A stretch of DNA of 11,364 nucleotides from CAYZAW01 sp964476505 (GCA_964476505.1 CAYZAW010000058.1:1-11364), one strand, 5' to 3'; shown: positions 1 to 7,935, counted from the stretch's first letter. The notes: a model not told the origin generated them from the letters alone. Translations and numbers: made by a program.

Positions 1-31
1 ACCACAATCCCTGCAAAAATCAAACAGTTCC

Positions 32-1354
32 TTACAAAAGTGCTACCGCTTCAGCAATATTCCGCACAGGAATCAGCTTTGCCCCAGTTATTTCCGGCAA
101 TCCATCGGTTCTGGGCACGATGATATTCGTGAATCCCAGCCGTACGCACTCGCTGATACGCTTTTCCATGCGGGATACGCTTCGCACCTCGCCGGTTAAG
201 CCTATCTCACCGATCGCCGCCGTGGAGGGCGAAAGCGCCGTATCCTTTACGCAGGAGGCAACACAAAGCGCAACGCCCAAGTCTGCCGCACGCTCGGTAA
301 TACGCAAGCCGCCCACTACGTTTAAATATACATCCTCATCCGCAAGGCGCAGCCGCGCCTTCTTTTCCAACACAGCCAGAAGCAGGCTCAAACGCCCCGC
401 ATCTATGCCGGCTGCCGTTCGTTTGGGGGAGCCGAAAGCCGTATGCATGGCAAGCGCCTGTACCTCCGCCAGCACGGGGCGCGTTCCCTCCATGGCGCAA
501 ATGACCGCACAGCCGGACGCGTGTTGCCCCGAAAGGAATATCCGGGACGGGTCCTGCATTTGCCGCATACCGGCATCGCACATTTCAAATACGCCTATCT
601 CATTGGTAGAGCCATAGCGGTTTTTTACCGCTCGAAGCAACCGCAGATCCGCATGGCGCTCTCCCTCAAAGTACAGCACCGTGTCCACCATATGCTCCAG
701 CATGCGGGGCCCCGCAATAGCGCCGTCCTTCGTTACATGCCCAACGATAATCACCGCCGCGCCTGTTTGCTTGGCAAAGCGGGTCAATATACCCGTTGCC
801 TCCCGCACCTGGCTTACGCTGCCGGCTGCACCCGGAAGATCCCCGGAATACATGGTTTGGATGGAATCCACGATCATGAACTCCACTCGCTCTCGCCGCG
901 CCTCTGTTTCGATCACGGAAAGATCAGTCTCCGCCAAGAGCAGCAGGTTCCCCTCTACGCCCAGCCGCTCCGCGCGCATTTTGATCTGCGCGGGAGATTC
1001 TTCGCCCGTAACATACAGCACCCGCGCGGACTTTTGCAGTTCGTTTGCGGCTTGTAATAACAGTGTGGACTTTCCGATGCCCGGGTCGCCGCCTAAAAGC
1101 ACCACCATGCCCGGCACCAGCCCGCCACCAAGTACACGATCCAATTCCTCCATGCCGGTACCGGTTCGCCGGTGTGCCGTAGCGCCAACGTCGGACAGGC
1201 GCTGTGTCACTGCAGCGCTGCCGCCGGGCTTTACCTTAACGGCCTCCATCTCCACCATGGTGTTCCAGTTGCCGCAGGCAGGGCACTTGCCCATCCATTT
1301 TGCGCTTTCAAATCCGCACTCTCCGCAGACGAACATGATTTTATCCTTCGCCAT
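32..1354 (-). CDS. radA: DNA repair protein RadA (Sms), RecA-like ATPase
   Basis: RadA is a cytoplasmic ATPase that promotes branch migration and processing of recombination intermediates. The 440-residue protein matches the family's usual length and is complete. Seen: an N-terminal C4 zinc finger (C10, C13, C24, C27), a Walker A motif GGDPGIGKST at residues 88-97, a Walker B strand ending in D163, the RadA-specific KNRYG motif at 244-248, and a C-terminal Lon-protease-like domain from about residue 285 that probably serves as a scaffold, not a protease. The ATG at 1354 lies only six bases after the stop of the upstream gene, with GAGGGAG almost touching it, so translation is probably coupled. 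A second ATG (M7) has an AAGGA seven bases upstream, but M1 fits the usual family start MAK. It has no promoter of its own that I can see and shares the 2600-2628 promoter. Confidence 0.97.
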   Translation of the reverse strand: MAKDKIMFVCGECGFESAKWMGKCPACGNWNTMVEMEAVKVKPGGSAAVTQRLSDVGATAHRRTGTGMEELDRVLGGGLVPGMVVLLGGDPGIGKSTLLLQAANELQKSARVLYVTGEESPAQIKMRAERLGVEGNLLLLAETDLSVIETEARRERVEFMIVDSIQTMYSGDLPGAAGSVSQVREATGILTRFAKQTGAAVIIVGHVTKDGAIAGPRMLEHMVDTVLYFEGERHADLRLLRAVKNRYGSTNEIGVFEMCDAGMRQMQDPSRIFLSGQHASGCAVICAMEGTRPVLAEVQALAMHTAFGSPKRTAAGIDAGRLSLLLAVLEKKARLRLADEDVYLNVVGGLRITERAADLGVALCVASCVKDTALSPSTAAIGEIGLTGEVRSVSRMEKRISECVRLGFTNIIVPRTDGLPEITGAKLIPVRNIAEAVALL

Positions 1355-1360
1355 ACTCCC

Positions 1361-2563
1361 TCACTGCACCCGCGCAAACTTCATGATATCCCGTTCCCGG
1401 GAGGTAATATCCATCCAAACCACCGTGTCTTCGTAAGCGCCCATTAGCTGTGCACGCTCCCGCTCGTTCTCCGGTGTGATGCGGTATCTGCTGCCGTCAT
1501 CAAAAAAGTAAACGTAAATGCCCTCATTCTGGCTGTATACGGCAAAGGTATCCGTCAGCGCGTAATCTACGATATCCTCCGCCAGCAACGTGGCAGGCTT
1601 GCTGTTTTCCGTCCAGTACAGGTCGTTCCCGTCGCCGTGAAGGCCGTTTCGCCAAAGCCACTGACGGCCGTTGGTTTTAGGATCGTGCACATAGGTGTTG
1701 GGGGTATAATTGTCCAGCTTGCCTGTTTTGATGTTCAGGCGATAAATCGCGCTGGTGCCGCCGGAGGAAGCTTCTGTTGCGTTGGGGTCTTCATCCGCAT
1801 ATACGATCTCTCCGCCCGCCGCACAGGGCTGCGACTGCCCATATTGCGAGCCGGGAAAGGTTTGCACCGTTACGGTTTCCATGGTGTTAAGGTCGCAGGC
1901 AAACAGCTTGTCCATCCGGCTTCCGGTTTGATCCATGAATACCAAATAATCCTCTGTTAAGCAAAGATACGGCAGCCCAACATATACTTCCTTCACTACG
2001 GAAAATGCGCCCGTTTCGCGGTGCATGGCGCGAATAACGCCGCCGCCCGCGGTTTTATAGTCGATATATGCCAGCCATTTTTCATTCATCACCAAGGAGG
2101 CGTAGCCGTCGTTTTCCAGCTTGGCGTCCAGTACGGACATGTCCTGTGTGACCATATTCATCAGCATCAGGCGATCCATCTTTACATTGCCGTCTACCGC
2201 CCGGCCTGTTACGAATACCAGCTCGTCCCCGCAGGCATAAGGGTCTGCAAACCAGCTGTATGAATCGTTACCGGAAAGCACCACTTCCGTTTGGTTTTCA
2301 ATAGGGTCAAGAAGCGATACGGGGTGCGGCGTAGGCGTAGGCCTTGGGGTTGGACGGGGTGTGGGCGTAGGCGTCCATGGCATTTGATAGGTTACGCCAA
2401 ATAACGGAAGCACTTTTGGCAGCGCCACAAATACGACCAACGCAATTGCACCCAAAACAGCCAAAACGACCCCGAGCAGCTTTAAGATAGGCCCGGCGTT
2501 TGAGGCATTTAGGCTGGTTCTGCGGCGTTTAGGCCGGTAAGTCCGTTTGGTTGATCGCTTCAT
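1361..2563 (-). CDS. Membrane-anchored protein with Pro-Thr linker and probable beta-propeller exterior
   Basis: Function unknown; I recognise the architecture but not a named family. The 400-residue protein has a very basic N-terminus (residues 1-16, rich in K and R), one hydrophobic segment at about 27-49, a Pro-Thr linker at 64-81, and then about 315 residues of short beta-strand-like repeats with aromatic and Gly-Asp turns, as in TolB-like or DUF5050-like propellers. The positive-inside rule predicts that the basic tail is in the cytoplasm and the large domain outside the cell. There is no lipobox. It is the first gene of the unit that continues into radA six bases later. Its ATG at 2563 is preceded by GGAG at a rather long 13-base spacing. 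A role in DNA repair is not implied by the linkage; a cell-surface or envelope-sensing role is a guess. Membrane anchoring is secure, the propeller fold less so. Confidence 0.85.
   Translation of the reverse strand: MKRSTKRTYRPKRRRTSLNASNAGPILKLLGVVLAVLGAIALVVFVALPKVLPLFGVTYQMPWTPTPTPRPTPRPTPTPHPVSLLDPIENQTEVVLSGNDSYSWFADPYACGDELVFVTGRAVDGNVKMDRLMLMNMVTQDMSVLDAKLENDGYASLVMNEKWLAYIDYKTAGGGVIRAMHRETGAFSVVKEVYVGLPYLCLTEDYLVFMDQTGSRMDKLFACDLNTMETVTVQTFPGSQYGQSQPCAAGGEIVYADEDPNATEASSGGTSAIYRLNIKTGKLDNYTPNTYVHDPKTNGRQWLWRNGLHGDGNDLYWTENSKPATLLAEDIVDYALTDTFAVYSQNEGIYVYFFDDGSRYRITPENERERAQLMGAYEDTVVWMDITSRERDIMKFARVQ
2321..2374 (-). repeat. Low-complexity Pro-Thr linker coding repeat
   Basis: About 18 codons (residues 64-81 of the membrane protein) alternate Thr-Pro with Arg-Pro and one His-Pro. 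On the plus strand this appears as repeated GGCGTAGGCGT and GGGGTTGG-like units. It is an extended spacer that holds the outer domain away from the membrane. Such tracts often vary in length between strains. Confidence 0.8.
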
Positions 2564-2599
2564 TACAGCAGTTCGTCTCCGTTACAGTCATTCCATTCT

Positions 2600-2628
2600 A
2601 TTGTAGTACAGATGTTGAAATCTGTAAA
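2600..2628 (-). promoter_or_regulatory. Predicted sigma-A promoter of the membrane protein-radA unit
   Basis: Read on the minus strand: -35 TTTACA (2628-2623), exactly 17 bases of spacer, -10 TACAAT (2605-2600). Predicted transcription start near 2593, giving a leader of about 30 bases. It lies between the rnf terminator and the start codon at 2563, so this unit is transcribed separately from rnf. Confidence 0.7.
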
Positions 2629-2666
2629 TCGCGCTAATTGTGAACGAATAAAGATGAATTAATACG

Positions 2667-2694
2667 AAAAGAGCCGGGGCTTATAGCCCCGGCT
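2667..2694 (-). terminator. Rho-independent terminator after rnfB
   Basis: A perfect 9-bp GC-rich stem, AGCCGGGGC (2672-2680) against GCCCCGGCT (2686-2694), has a five-base loop and a short T-tract on the minus strand (TTTT at 2670-2667). It lies 17 bases beyond the rnfB stop codon and closes the rnf operon. Confidence 0.85.
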
Positions 2695-2711
2695 GCAACA
2701 GAAGTTCGCAG

Positions 2712-3512
2712 TTACATGCCCTGTACCGTAATGCACTTGCAGGGGCACACCGCGGCGCAAGCGCCGCAGCGGGTACATTTTTGCGTATCGATATGGGCAA
2801 AGCCGCCCTCCACCTGAATAGCGCCGTATTGGCATTCCTTTACGCAGCGTCCGCAGCCGATGCAGGCCTTCATGCAGACCGCACGCGCCACGCGGGCTAC
2901 ATCGCTGTTGCGGCAGCGCACGTTTATCTGCGCGTCTACCGGGAACAACTGAATGGCAGAGCGCGGGCAGCGCTCCACGCATGCTCCGCAGCCGTGGCAA
3001 AGCGCCTCGTTGATACGGGCAACGCCGTCTTCCATGGTAATGCCGTTAAAGGCGCAAACATCCGCGCAGTCTCCCAAGCCGATGCAGGCAAAGCGGCATT
3101 CCTTGGGCCCTCCCGCTACAGATGCCGCCACCCGGCAGCTTTTATACCCATCGTACAGGTACCTGTCCTTGGCAACGCCGCTTGTGCCCTGGCACAATAC
3201 CTTCGCCACCATGGGCGCAGTCGCCTCCACGGTGATCCCAAGCGCCTCGCCGATAGCCTTGGCAGCAGCAGGGCCTCCTGCCGGGCAGCCGTTTGGCTTG
3301 GCTGTGCCCGCCACAACAGCCTCTGCAAAGGCATCGCAGCCCGCAAAGCCACAGGCGCCGCAATTCGCGCCGCCAAGCGCCGCGCGCACTTGATCCACGC
3401 GCGCATCGGTTTCCACATGGAATTTCTTATCCGCCACACCCAGCACCGCGCCAAAGACCAACCCAAGCGCGCCTAAAATGAGGAGTGCGTAAACGATTGC
3501 AGTAATATTCAT
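2712..3512 (-). CDS. rnfB: Rnf complex subunit RnfB, polyferredoxin
   Basis: RnfB is the membrane-anchored iron-sulfur subunit that accepts electrons from reduced ferredoxin on the cytoplasmic side of the Rnf complex. The 266-residue protein has an N-terminal membrane helix (about 5-26) and a 4Fe-4S domain with C51, C54, C59 and C76. It then has a clostridial-type series of cysteine motifs: C139/C143/C149/C153, C172/C175/C178/C182, C217/C220/C223/C227 and C246/C249/C252/C256, with further cysteines at 107, 126, 200 and 213. This gives room for at least five clusters, more than the three of proteobacterial RnfB, as is normal in clostridia. It is the last gene of the operon, 12 bases after rnfA, with AAGGAGGG ahead of its ATG, and is followed by the terminator. 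Confidence 0.95.
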   Translation of the reverse strand: MNITAIVYALLILGALGLVFGAVLGVADKKFHVETDARVDQVRAALGGANCGACGFAGCDAFAEAVVAGTAKPNGCPAGGPAAAKAIGEALGITVEATAPMVAKVLCQGTSGVAKDRYLYDGYKSCRVAASVAGGPKECRFACIGLGDCADVCAFNGITMEDGVARINEALCHGCGACVERCPRSAIQLFPVDAQINVRCRNSDVARVARAVCMKACIGCGRCVKECQYGAIQVEGGFAHIDTQKCTRCGACAAVCPCKCITVQGM

Positions 3513-3524
3513 ATACAGCCCTCC

Positions 3525-4124
3525 TTATTTGATCATGCCGGAGAAGCCCATAAACGCAACAGACATCAACCCGGCAATGATCAGACTGGACGAAAAGCCC
3601 TTTAAACAGTTGGATATCTTAGAGGTTTGCAGGCGTTCGCGCACGCCTGCCATCAGCACGATAGCCAACAGGAAGCCCAGCGCGCCAAACACGCCGTTCA
3701 ATACGCTAAACAGCAGGTCGTACTGGTTGCTAACGTTCAGAACCGTTACACCCAGCACCGCGCAGTTGGTGGTGATCAGCGGCAGGTAAATGCCAAGCGC
3801 CTTGTACAGGCTGGGGCTGCTCTTTTTCAGGAACATTTCCACAAACTGCACCAGTGCGGCGATCACCAGGATAAAGCTGATGGTATCAAGGTAGGCCAGC
3901 CCCAAGGGTACCAGCAGCCAATGATACACCATCCATGTGATAAGCGATGCCAAGCCCATAACGAACGTGACCGCCATGCCCATGCCCGCCGCCGTTTCTA
4001 CCTTGTTGGATACGCCCAAGAAGGGGCAGCAGCCAAGGAAGCGGGAAAAGATGAAGTTGTTGCTAAGCACGCAGCTCACCATGAACAGCAATACTTTTGC
4101 AATACCGGTTGCTTCGCTCATCAT
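3525..4124 (-). CDS. rnfA: Rnf complex subunit RnfA, membrane protein
   Basis: RnfA is an integral membrane subunit of the ion-pumping ferredoxin:NAD+ oxidoreductase, homologous to NqrE. The 199-residue protein has about six hydrophobic helices. Residues FLGCCPFLGVS (C32, C33) and the later TTNC motif (C121) correspond to the conserved cysteines that, in solved Rnf and Nqr structures, hold an intramembrane 2Fe-2S cluster between RnfA and RnfE. Its ATG overlaps the rnfE stop by four bases (ATGA), with GGGAGGG inside the end of rnfE, so translation is coupled. Two adjacent ATG codons are possible starts; the first has the better spacing to the ribosome binding site. Confidence 0.95.
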   Translation of the reverse strand: MMSEATGIAKVLLFMVSCVLSNNFIFSRFLGCCPFLGVSNKVETAAGMGMAVTFVMGLASLITWMVYHWLLVPLGLAYLDTISFILVIAALVQFVEMFLKKSSPSLYKALGIYLPLITTNCAVLGVTVLNVSNQYDLLFSVLNGVFGALGFLLAIVLMAGVRERLQTSKISNCLKGFSSSLIIAGLMSVAFMGFSGMIK

Positions 4125-4765
4125 GCCGCGATCCCTCCCTTCGCCGCTTTCTTGGATTTCTTATTTGCCGTATGCGCCGTTAAGAGGTTCATCAACCCAA
4201 GCATCAAGCCAAAGGTCAAAAATCCGCCGGGAGCCAGTATCATCAGAAGCATAGGCTCGTAAGCCGCACCGAACACGGTAAAGCCGAATATGGTGCCGGC
4301 ACCGATCAACTCGCGGATACAGCCCATCAGCGTGATGGCGATGGTAAAGCCCAGCCCCATGCCAACGCCGTCCACCGCCGAGGCCAGCACGCCGTTTTTG
4401 CTTGCGAACGCCTCAGCCCGGGCCAGAATGATGCAGTTTACCACGATCAGCGGGATAAACATGCCCAAGCTTTGGTACAGCTCCGGTACAAACGCCTGCA
4501 TCAGCATCTGCACCATGGTCACGAAGGTGCAGATCACTACGATGAACGCCGGGATACGCACCTTATCCGGAATGAAATTTCTTAAAAGCGATATAACCAC
4601 GTTGGAGCCTATGAGCACAAACGTTGCCGCAATGCCCATGCCAAAGCCGTTGACAGCCGAGGTGGATACGGCAAGCGTTGGGCAGGTGCCAAGCACCAAA
4701 CGGAACGTTGGGTTTTCCGTTATGATGCCGTTTAAAAATACGCTGCTCATTTTTTTCTTTTCCAT
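4121..4765 (-). CDS. rnfE: Rnf complex subunit RnfE, membrane protein
   Basis: RnfE is the pseudo-symmetric partner of RnfA in the membrane core, homologous to NqrD. The 214-residue protein has about six helices and the family marks NPTFRLVLGTCPTLAVS near the N-terminus (C28) and VVNCIILARAEAF (C111), the two cysteines expected to help hold the intramembrane 2Fe-2S cluster. It starts within TAATG, where the rnfG stop overlaps the rnfE start by one base, with GGAGGTG seven bases upstream. The C-terminal tail is Lys- and Ala-rich and probably cytoplasmic. Confidence 0.95.
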   Translation of the reverse strand: MEKKKMSSVFLNGIITENPTFRLVLGTCPTLAVSTSAVNGFGMGIAATFVLIGSNVVISLLRNFIPDKVRIPAFIVVICTFVTMVQMLMQAFVPELYQSLGMFIPLIVVNCIILARAEAFASKNGVLASAVDGVGMGLGFTIAITLMGCIRELIGAGTIFGFTVFGAAYEPMLLMILAPGGFLTFGLMLGLMNLLTAHTANKKSKKAAKGGIAA

Positions 4766-5328
4766 TATTGTACACCTCCCGCAGCAGACTCCTGCTCCAG
4801 CGCAGTGCAGGCTGTATTGACCGCGCCGGTCACGGCAGTGGAGCTGATGGTAGCGCCGGACACCGCGTCGATATCCGCACCCTTCCCTGCTTTATCTACC
4901 GTAAGCCCCGGGCCGGACTGCCCAATGTACTGCTCTCTGAATGCCGCGTCCTTGGTTTTTGCGCCAAGCCCGGCAGTTTCCGCAAAGCTTGCGCCGCCAA
5001 CAGACACGCCGGTGATCACACCTTCCGTGTCCCGGCCTACCGTTACTTCTATCAAGCCGCCGTACCCACGCACCGTTACCTGCGCGGTATAGCCAACGGG
5101 CGTGCCGCCTTTTGTGCCCTGATAAATCGAATCACAGCCATTTTGCCCCTCGCTGACCAACGCAAAGTTGTCCGCCGCCGGCAGCACTGTTTTTCTGGCT
5201 TCATCCGCCGCAAGCTTAACCTGCTCCGCAATGGGGCCCTTGGTCAGCTCATTGGTCGCGCCAAGCGCAAGACCGGCGATAGCGGCTATCAGCAAAAGCT
5301 TCCATGCAAGCTTCCAAATATCACGCAT
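4765..5328 (-). CDS. rnfG: Rnf complex subunit RnfG, covalent FMN protein
   Basis: RnfG is a single-span membrane protein whose extracytoplasmic domain carries covalently bound FMN, attached by the flavin transferase ApbE. The 187-residue protein has one N-terminal helix (about 6-24) and an FMN-binding domain with the flavinylation motif DAVSGATIS at 154-162, in which T160 is the expected attachment residue. The stretch around GYGGLIEVTVG (89-98) and ETAGLGAK (117-124) is also typical of the family. The start overlaps the end of rnfD by eight bases, with GAGGTG seven bases upstream inside rnfD. No apbE gene lies in this window. Confidence 0.95.
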   Translation of the reverse strand: MRDIWKLAWKLLLIAAIAGLALGATNELTKGPIAEQVKLAADEARKTVLPAADNFALVSEGQNGCDSIYQGTKGGTPVGYTAQVTVRGYGGLIEVTVGRDTEGVITGVSVGGASFAETAGLGAKTKDAAFREQYIGQSGPGLTVDKAGKGADIDAVSGATISSTAVTGAVNTACTALEQESAAGGVQ

Positions 5329-6271
5329 CTGCCTTCACCTCTTTCTTCGCAGGCTTTTCCGGCTTCACAGAACCGTACACGCGAATCTTGATGGAACGGT
5401 CGATCAGCGGCGTGGCGATGTTCATTAACAGGATGGCATATGTTACGCCCTCCGGATATGCGCCAAACGCCCGTATCACCGCTACGATCAAGCCCGCGCC
5501 AAAGGCGTATATCATCTGCCCCTTTGCCGTCATGGGGCTGGTGGTGTAGTCCGTTGCCATAAACACTGCGCCAAACATCACACCGCCGGACAGCAGCGCC
5601 ATTACCGGATCGCTGCCGAACAGCCACGAAAACAGCGCCGTTGCCGCCAGCATAATAACGGGGATGCGCCAAGAAATGGTTTTTCTAAGCAGTAAATAAG
5701 CTAAGCCCAGCAGGATCGCCGCCTTAGAAACCTCGCCGATGGTACCGGGAATGGTTCCAAAGAACATTTGCGGCAGCGTTGCCGTATATTCGCCGGACAG
5801 CAGTGTGGCCGAGGAAATGCCATCCATACTGGTGAAGAATGTAGGCAGCACAAACGCCGTCATGCGGGCAGGCCAAGAGGCCAAGAGCACGGCGCGGGCA
5901 GCCATGGCGGGGTTCATAAAGTTATCACCCAAGCCGCCGAACAGCTGCTTTACGATGATGACTGCAAACACGCTGCCGATCACCGCCAGCCACCACGGCG
6001 CGGTAGACGGCAGGTTAAGCCCAAGTATCAGCCCCGTGACCAGCGCGGAAAGATCGTTGATACGAACGGTTTGCCGGGCGAGCTTCTGCCAGAGGAATTC
6101 CGCCAGCACAGCCGCCGCCATGGAGATCGCCAGCACCAGCGCCGCCTGGTAGCCAAACAGATATACGCCGCTAAGCGCAGTTGGCGTTAAGGCGATCACA
6201 ACATCCAGCATCAGTGCTTGGGTAGAATCCTTGCTCCTGATATGCGGAGCGGTGGATAGTCTTAAATTCAT
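5321..6271 (-). CDS. rnfD: Rnf complex subunit RnfD, covalent FMN membrane protein
   Basis: RnfD is an integral membrane subunit homologous to NqrB that binds a second covalent FMN and contributes to ion translocation. The 316-residue protein has many hydrophobic segments separated by short loops. The motif DGISSATLLSG at 150-160 matches the flavin transferase target, so T156 is the expected FMN anchor. GLGDNFMNPAMAARA at about 113-127 is a conserved RnfD/NqrB signature. Its ATG lies six bases after the rnfC stop, with AAGGGGG nearby. The C-terminus is basic and lies in the overlap with rnfG. Confidence 0.95.
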   Translation of the reverse strand: MNLRLSTAPHIRSKDSTQALMLDVVIALTPTALSGVYLFGYQAALVLAISMAAAVLAEFLWQKLARQTVRINDLSALVTGLILGLNLPSTAPWWLAVIGSVFAVIIVKQLFGGLGDNFMNPAMAARAVLLASWPARMTAFVLPTFFTSMDGISSATLLSGEYTATLPQMFFGTIPGTIGEVSKAAILLGLAYLLLRKTISWRIPVIMLAATALFSWLFGSDPVMALLSGGVMFGAVFMATDYTTSPMTAKGQMIYAFGAGLIVAVIRAFGAYPEGVTYAILLMNIATPLIDRSIKIRVYGSVKPEKPAKKEVKADA

Positions 6272-6277
6272 ATTGCC

Positions 6278-7606
6278 TTACCCCCTTTTCGCGGCCAAGG
6301 CGATCATATCCTTGGTGTTTTTAAAGGATGCCGTAAGCCACCGCCGCGCCGGGCAGATATACGAGCAGCTGCCGCATACGATGCAGTCCATGACACTGTT
6401 TGCCTCCGCGCCCTTGAGATCCCCCGCGTCGCAAAAATGCTTGATGCGATACGGATTAAGCCCAACAGGGCAAGCCTCCACGCAGCGCCCGCAGCGGATG
6501 CAGGGGCCTTCCTCAACGGACTTGGCGTTCTTTTCGTTATACACAACGATGCCGCCTGTGGCCTTGGCAATGGAAACGCCGTCGTTTGGCGCGCACATGC
6601 CCGTCATGCCTCCGCCGCAAACGATTTTGCCCGGTTCTGTTGCGTAGCCGCCGCACTCGCCAATGATGTCCTCCAGGATAGTGCCTATGCGAAGCCGCAG
6701 GTTTGCAGGCTCCTTTACCTCGCCCGTTACGGTGGTGATGCGGGAGATGAGCGGCTTGCCCTCCACAATAGCGTCCGCTATGGCGGCAGCCGTTTCTGCA
6801 TTCAGCACGATGGTATGCACATCCAGCGGCAGCTTCTTTTGCGGTACCTCACGTCCGGTAATGGCCTTGATAAGCTGTTTTTCACCGCCCTGCGGGTACT
6901 TGGTTTTTAATACCTGTACCTCCACGCCGTCTCTGCCGTACGCCAGCTTAGAAATGGCCTCAATGGCTTCCGGCTTGTTGTCCTCAATGGCGATAACGCC
7001 GCGGGGAACAGAAAGCGCGCGCATAGCGGCGCGAAGGCCGTCGATCACCCGCAAGGGCGTTTCCAGCATTACACGGTAATCCGCCGTCAGGAAGGTTTCG
7101 CATTCCGCGCCGTTGATGATGATGGTATCGCAGTACTGCCCTTCCTTTACGGCAAACTTTACATGCGTTGGAAAGGATGCGCCGCCCATACCGCAAATGC
7201 CCGCGTTTTTAATGGCAGGAACGATCAGCGCCGGGTCAACGGTTTCCACATTGCCAAGCGGCGTAATGCCCTCCACCCATTCGTCTAAAAAGTCGTTTTT
7301 GATGGTAACGCACATGGCAGGCGCCGCGCCAAGCTGCAGCTTGGGCGCTACCTCCACCACCTCGCCCGATACGCTTGCGTGCACGGGCAAACCTAAAAAG
7401 CCCACCGGTTCACCGATCACCTGACCCACTTTTACATGGTCTCCAACGGCAACGCACGGTGTGCTTGGTGCGCCCAGATGCATTCCCATCAGAATGCATA
7501 CGGTGTCCGATACGAATTCCCGTATCGGGATGTCCTTTGTTGGCCGTTTCCCCTCATGCGCCCCGTGCATGGGATGAACGCCCCCCTGAAAGGTACGTTT
7601 TTGCAA
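6278..7606 (-). CDS. rnfC: Rnf complex subunit RnfC, NADH-binding subunit, TTG start
   Basis: RnfC is the peripheral cytoplasmic subunit that binds FMN and NADH and carries two 4Fe-4S clusters; it delivers electrons to NAD+. With the start used here it has 442 residues, close to the family norm, and begins with QKRTFQGGVHP, the usual N-terminus. Seen: the Gly-rich nucleotide site GICGMGGASFPTHVK at 136-150, INGAECE at 164-170, and two cluster motifs, C369/C372/C375/C379 and C408/C411/C414/C418. The frame is open upstream as far as 7879, but the start is TTG at 7606 because GGAGGTG (7619-7613) sits at ideal spacing before it; the ATG at 7621 overlaps that site and has no ribosome binding site of its own. 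It is the first gene of rnfCDGEAB. Confidence 0.93.
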   Translation of the reverse strand: MQKRTFQGGVHPMHGAHEGKRPTKDIPIREFVSDTVCILMGMHLGAPSTPCVAVGDHVKVGQVIGEPVGFLGLPVHASVSGEVVEVAPKLQLGAAPAMCVTIKNDFLDEWVEGITPLGNVETVDPALIVPAIKNAGICGMGGASFPTHVKFAVKEGQYCDTIIINGAECETFLTADYRVMLETPLRVIDGLRAAMRALSVPRGVIAIEDNKPEAIEAISKLAYGRDGVEVQVLKTKYPQGGEKQLIKAITGREVPQKKLPLDVHTIVLNAETAAAIADAIVEGKPLISRITTVTGEVKEPANLRLRIGTILEDIIGECGGYATEPGKIVCGGGMTGMCAPNDGVSIAKATGGIVVYNEKNAKSVEEGPCIRCGRCVEACPVGLNPYRIKHFCDAGDLKGAEANSVMDCIVCGSCSYICPARRWLTASFKNTKDMIALAAKRG

Positions 7607-7612
7607 GATTGG

Positions 7613-7619
7613 CACCTCC
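7613..7619 (-). promoter_or_regulatory. Ribosome binding site that fixes the rnfC start
   Basis: GGAGGTG on the minus strand lies six bases before TTG at 7606-7604 (eight bases if counted from GGAGG). It overlaps the codons after the ATG at 7621, so that ATG cannot be served by it. Confidence 0.8.
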
Positions 7620-7700
7620 ATTCGAAATATATGGATTTTTATATAATCATTGCGAAAAAAATAATTGGCGTATAAATAGGTTAGCGTTCCGCCACATGAA

Positions 7701-7729
7701 ATCATAGCGAAATTCTCTATACATGTCAA
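7701..7729 (-). promoter_or_regulatory. Predicted sigma-A promoter of the rnf operon
   Basis: Read on the minus strand: a perfect -35 TTGACA (7729-7724), exactly 17 bases of spacer, and -10 TATGAT (7706-7701). Predicted start near 7694, which gives an AT-rich leader of about 88 bases before the TTG start. This is the closest match to consensus in the window and suggests strong expression. It also argues against the ATG codons at 7621 and upstream as the rnfC start, since those at or beyond 7701 would lie outside the transcript. Confidence 0.82.
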
Positions 7730-7756
7730 GTAAAGGCGGTGTATAAATGGACGGCC

Positions 7757-7793
7757 TTTGCTTATTCCTATATAGTAGGATATTATAGGCAAA
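7757..7793. repeat. Inverted repeats in the divergent promoter region
   Basis: CCTATA (7767-7772) is repeated inverted as TATAGG (7784-7789). Inside lies TCCTA-TATAG-TAGGA (7766-7780), and the flanks TTTGC (7757-7761) and GCAAA (7789-7793) are also inverted. The element lies about 80 bases upstream of the predicted rnf start and about 100 upstream of the zinc-ribbon gene start. It could be an operator serving both directions, but it is AT-rich and could be chance. Confidence 0.4.
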
Positions 7794-7840
7794 ATAACTG
7801 CGGTTTTCTTGCATACTCCGCTCGAAATACCGCCCAACGC

Positions 7841-7869
7841 TTGAATAAACGCGCATGATTGGATATACT
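7841..7869 (+). promoter_or_regulatory. Predicted sigma-A promoter of the zinc-ribbon gene
   Basis: -35 TTGAAT (7841-7846), exactly 17 bases of spacer, -10 TATACT (7864-7869). Predicted start near 7876, leader about 60 bases. It diverges from the rnf promoter, whose -35 lies 111 bases away. The rest of the 7607-7935 spacer is AT-rich and holds no gene that I can support. Confidence 0.75.
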
Positions 7870-7874
7870 GTAAC

Positions 7875-7905
7875 AACACTGAAAGGTGTTTCTATTTCAA
7901 CAGTG
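7875..7905. repeat. Short inverted repeats at the start of the zinc-ribbon transcript
   Basis: AACAC (7875-7879) pairs with GTGTT (7886-7890) across six bases, and CACTG (7877-7881) can instead pair with CAGTG (7901-7905). Both begin at the predicted transcription start. They could be an operator or a small leader hairpin; the arms are only five bases, so the support is weak. Confidence 0.3.
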
Positions 7906-7935
7906 GCATTCCTCTCGCCAAACAGGAGGTTCATA

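Noticed and set aside
681..1436. Plus-strand open frames opposite radA (also 120-617 and 443-1057)
   Set aside because: Shadows of radA: Ser/Pro/Arg-rich, with no start signals or domains.
2321..2374. GGCGTAGGCGT repeats as a minisatellite or CRISPR-like array
   Set aside because: They are in-frame codons of the Pro-Thr linker, with no spacers.
7607..7879. N-terminal extension of rnfC to the ATG at 7879
   Set aside because: The extension is not RnfC-like, lacks a ribosome binding site, and covers the rnf promoter.
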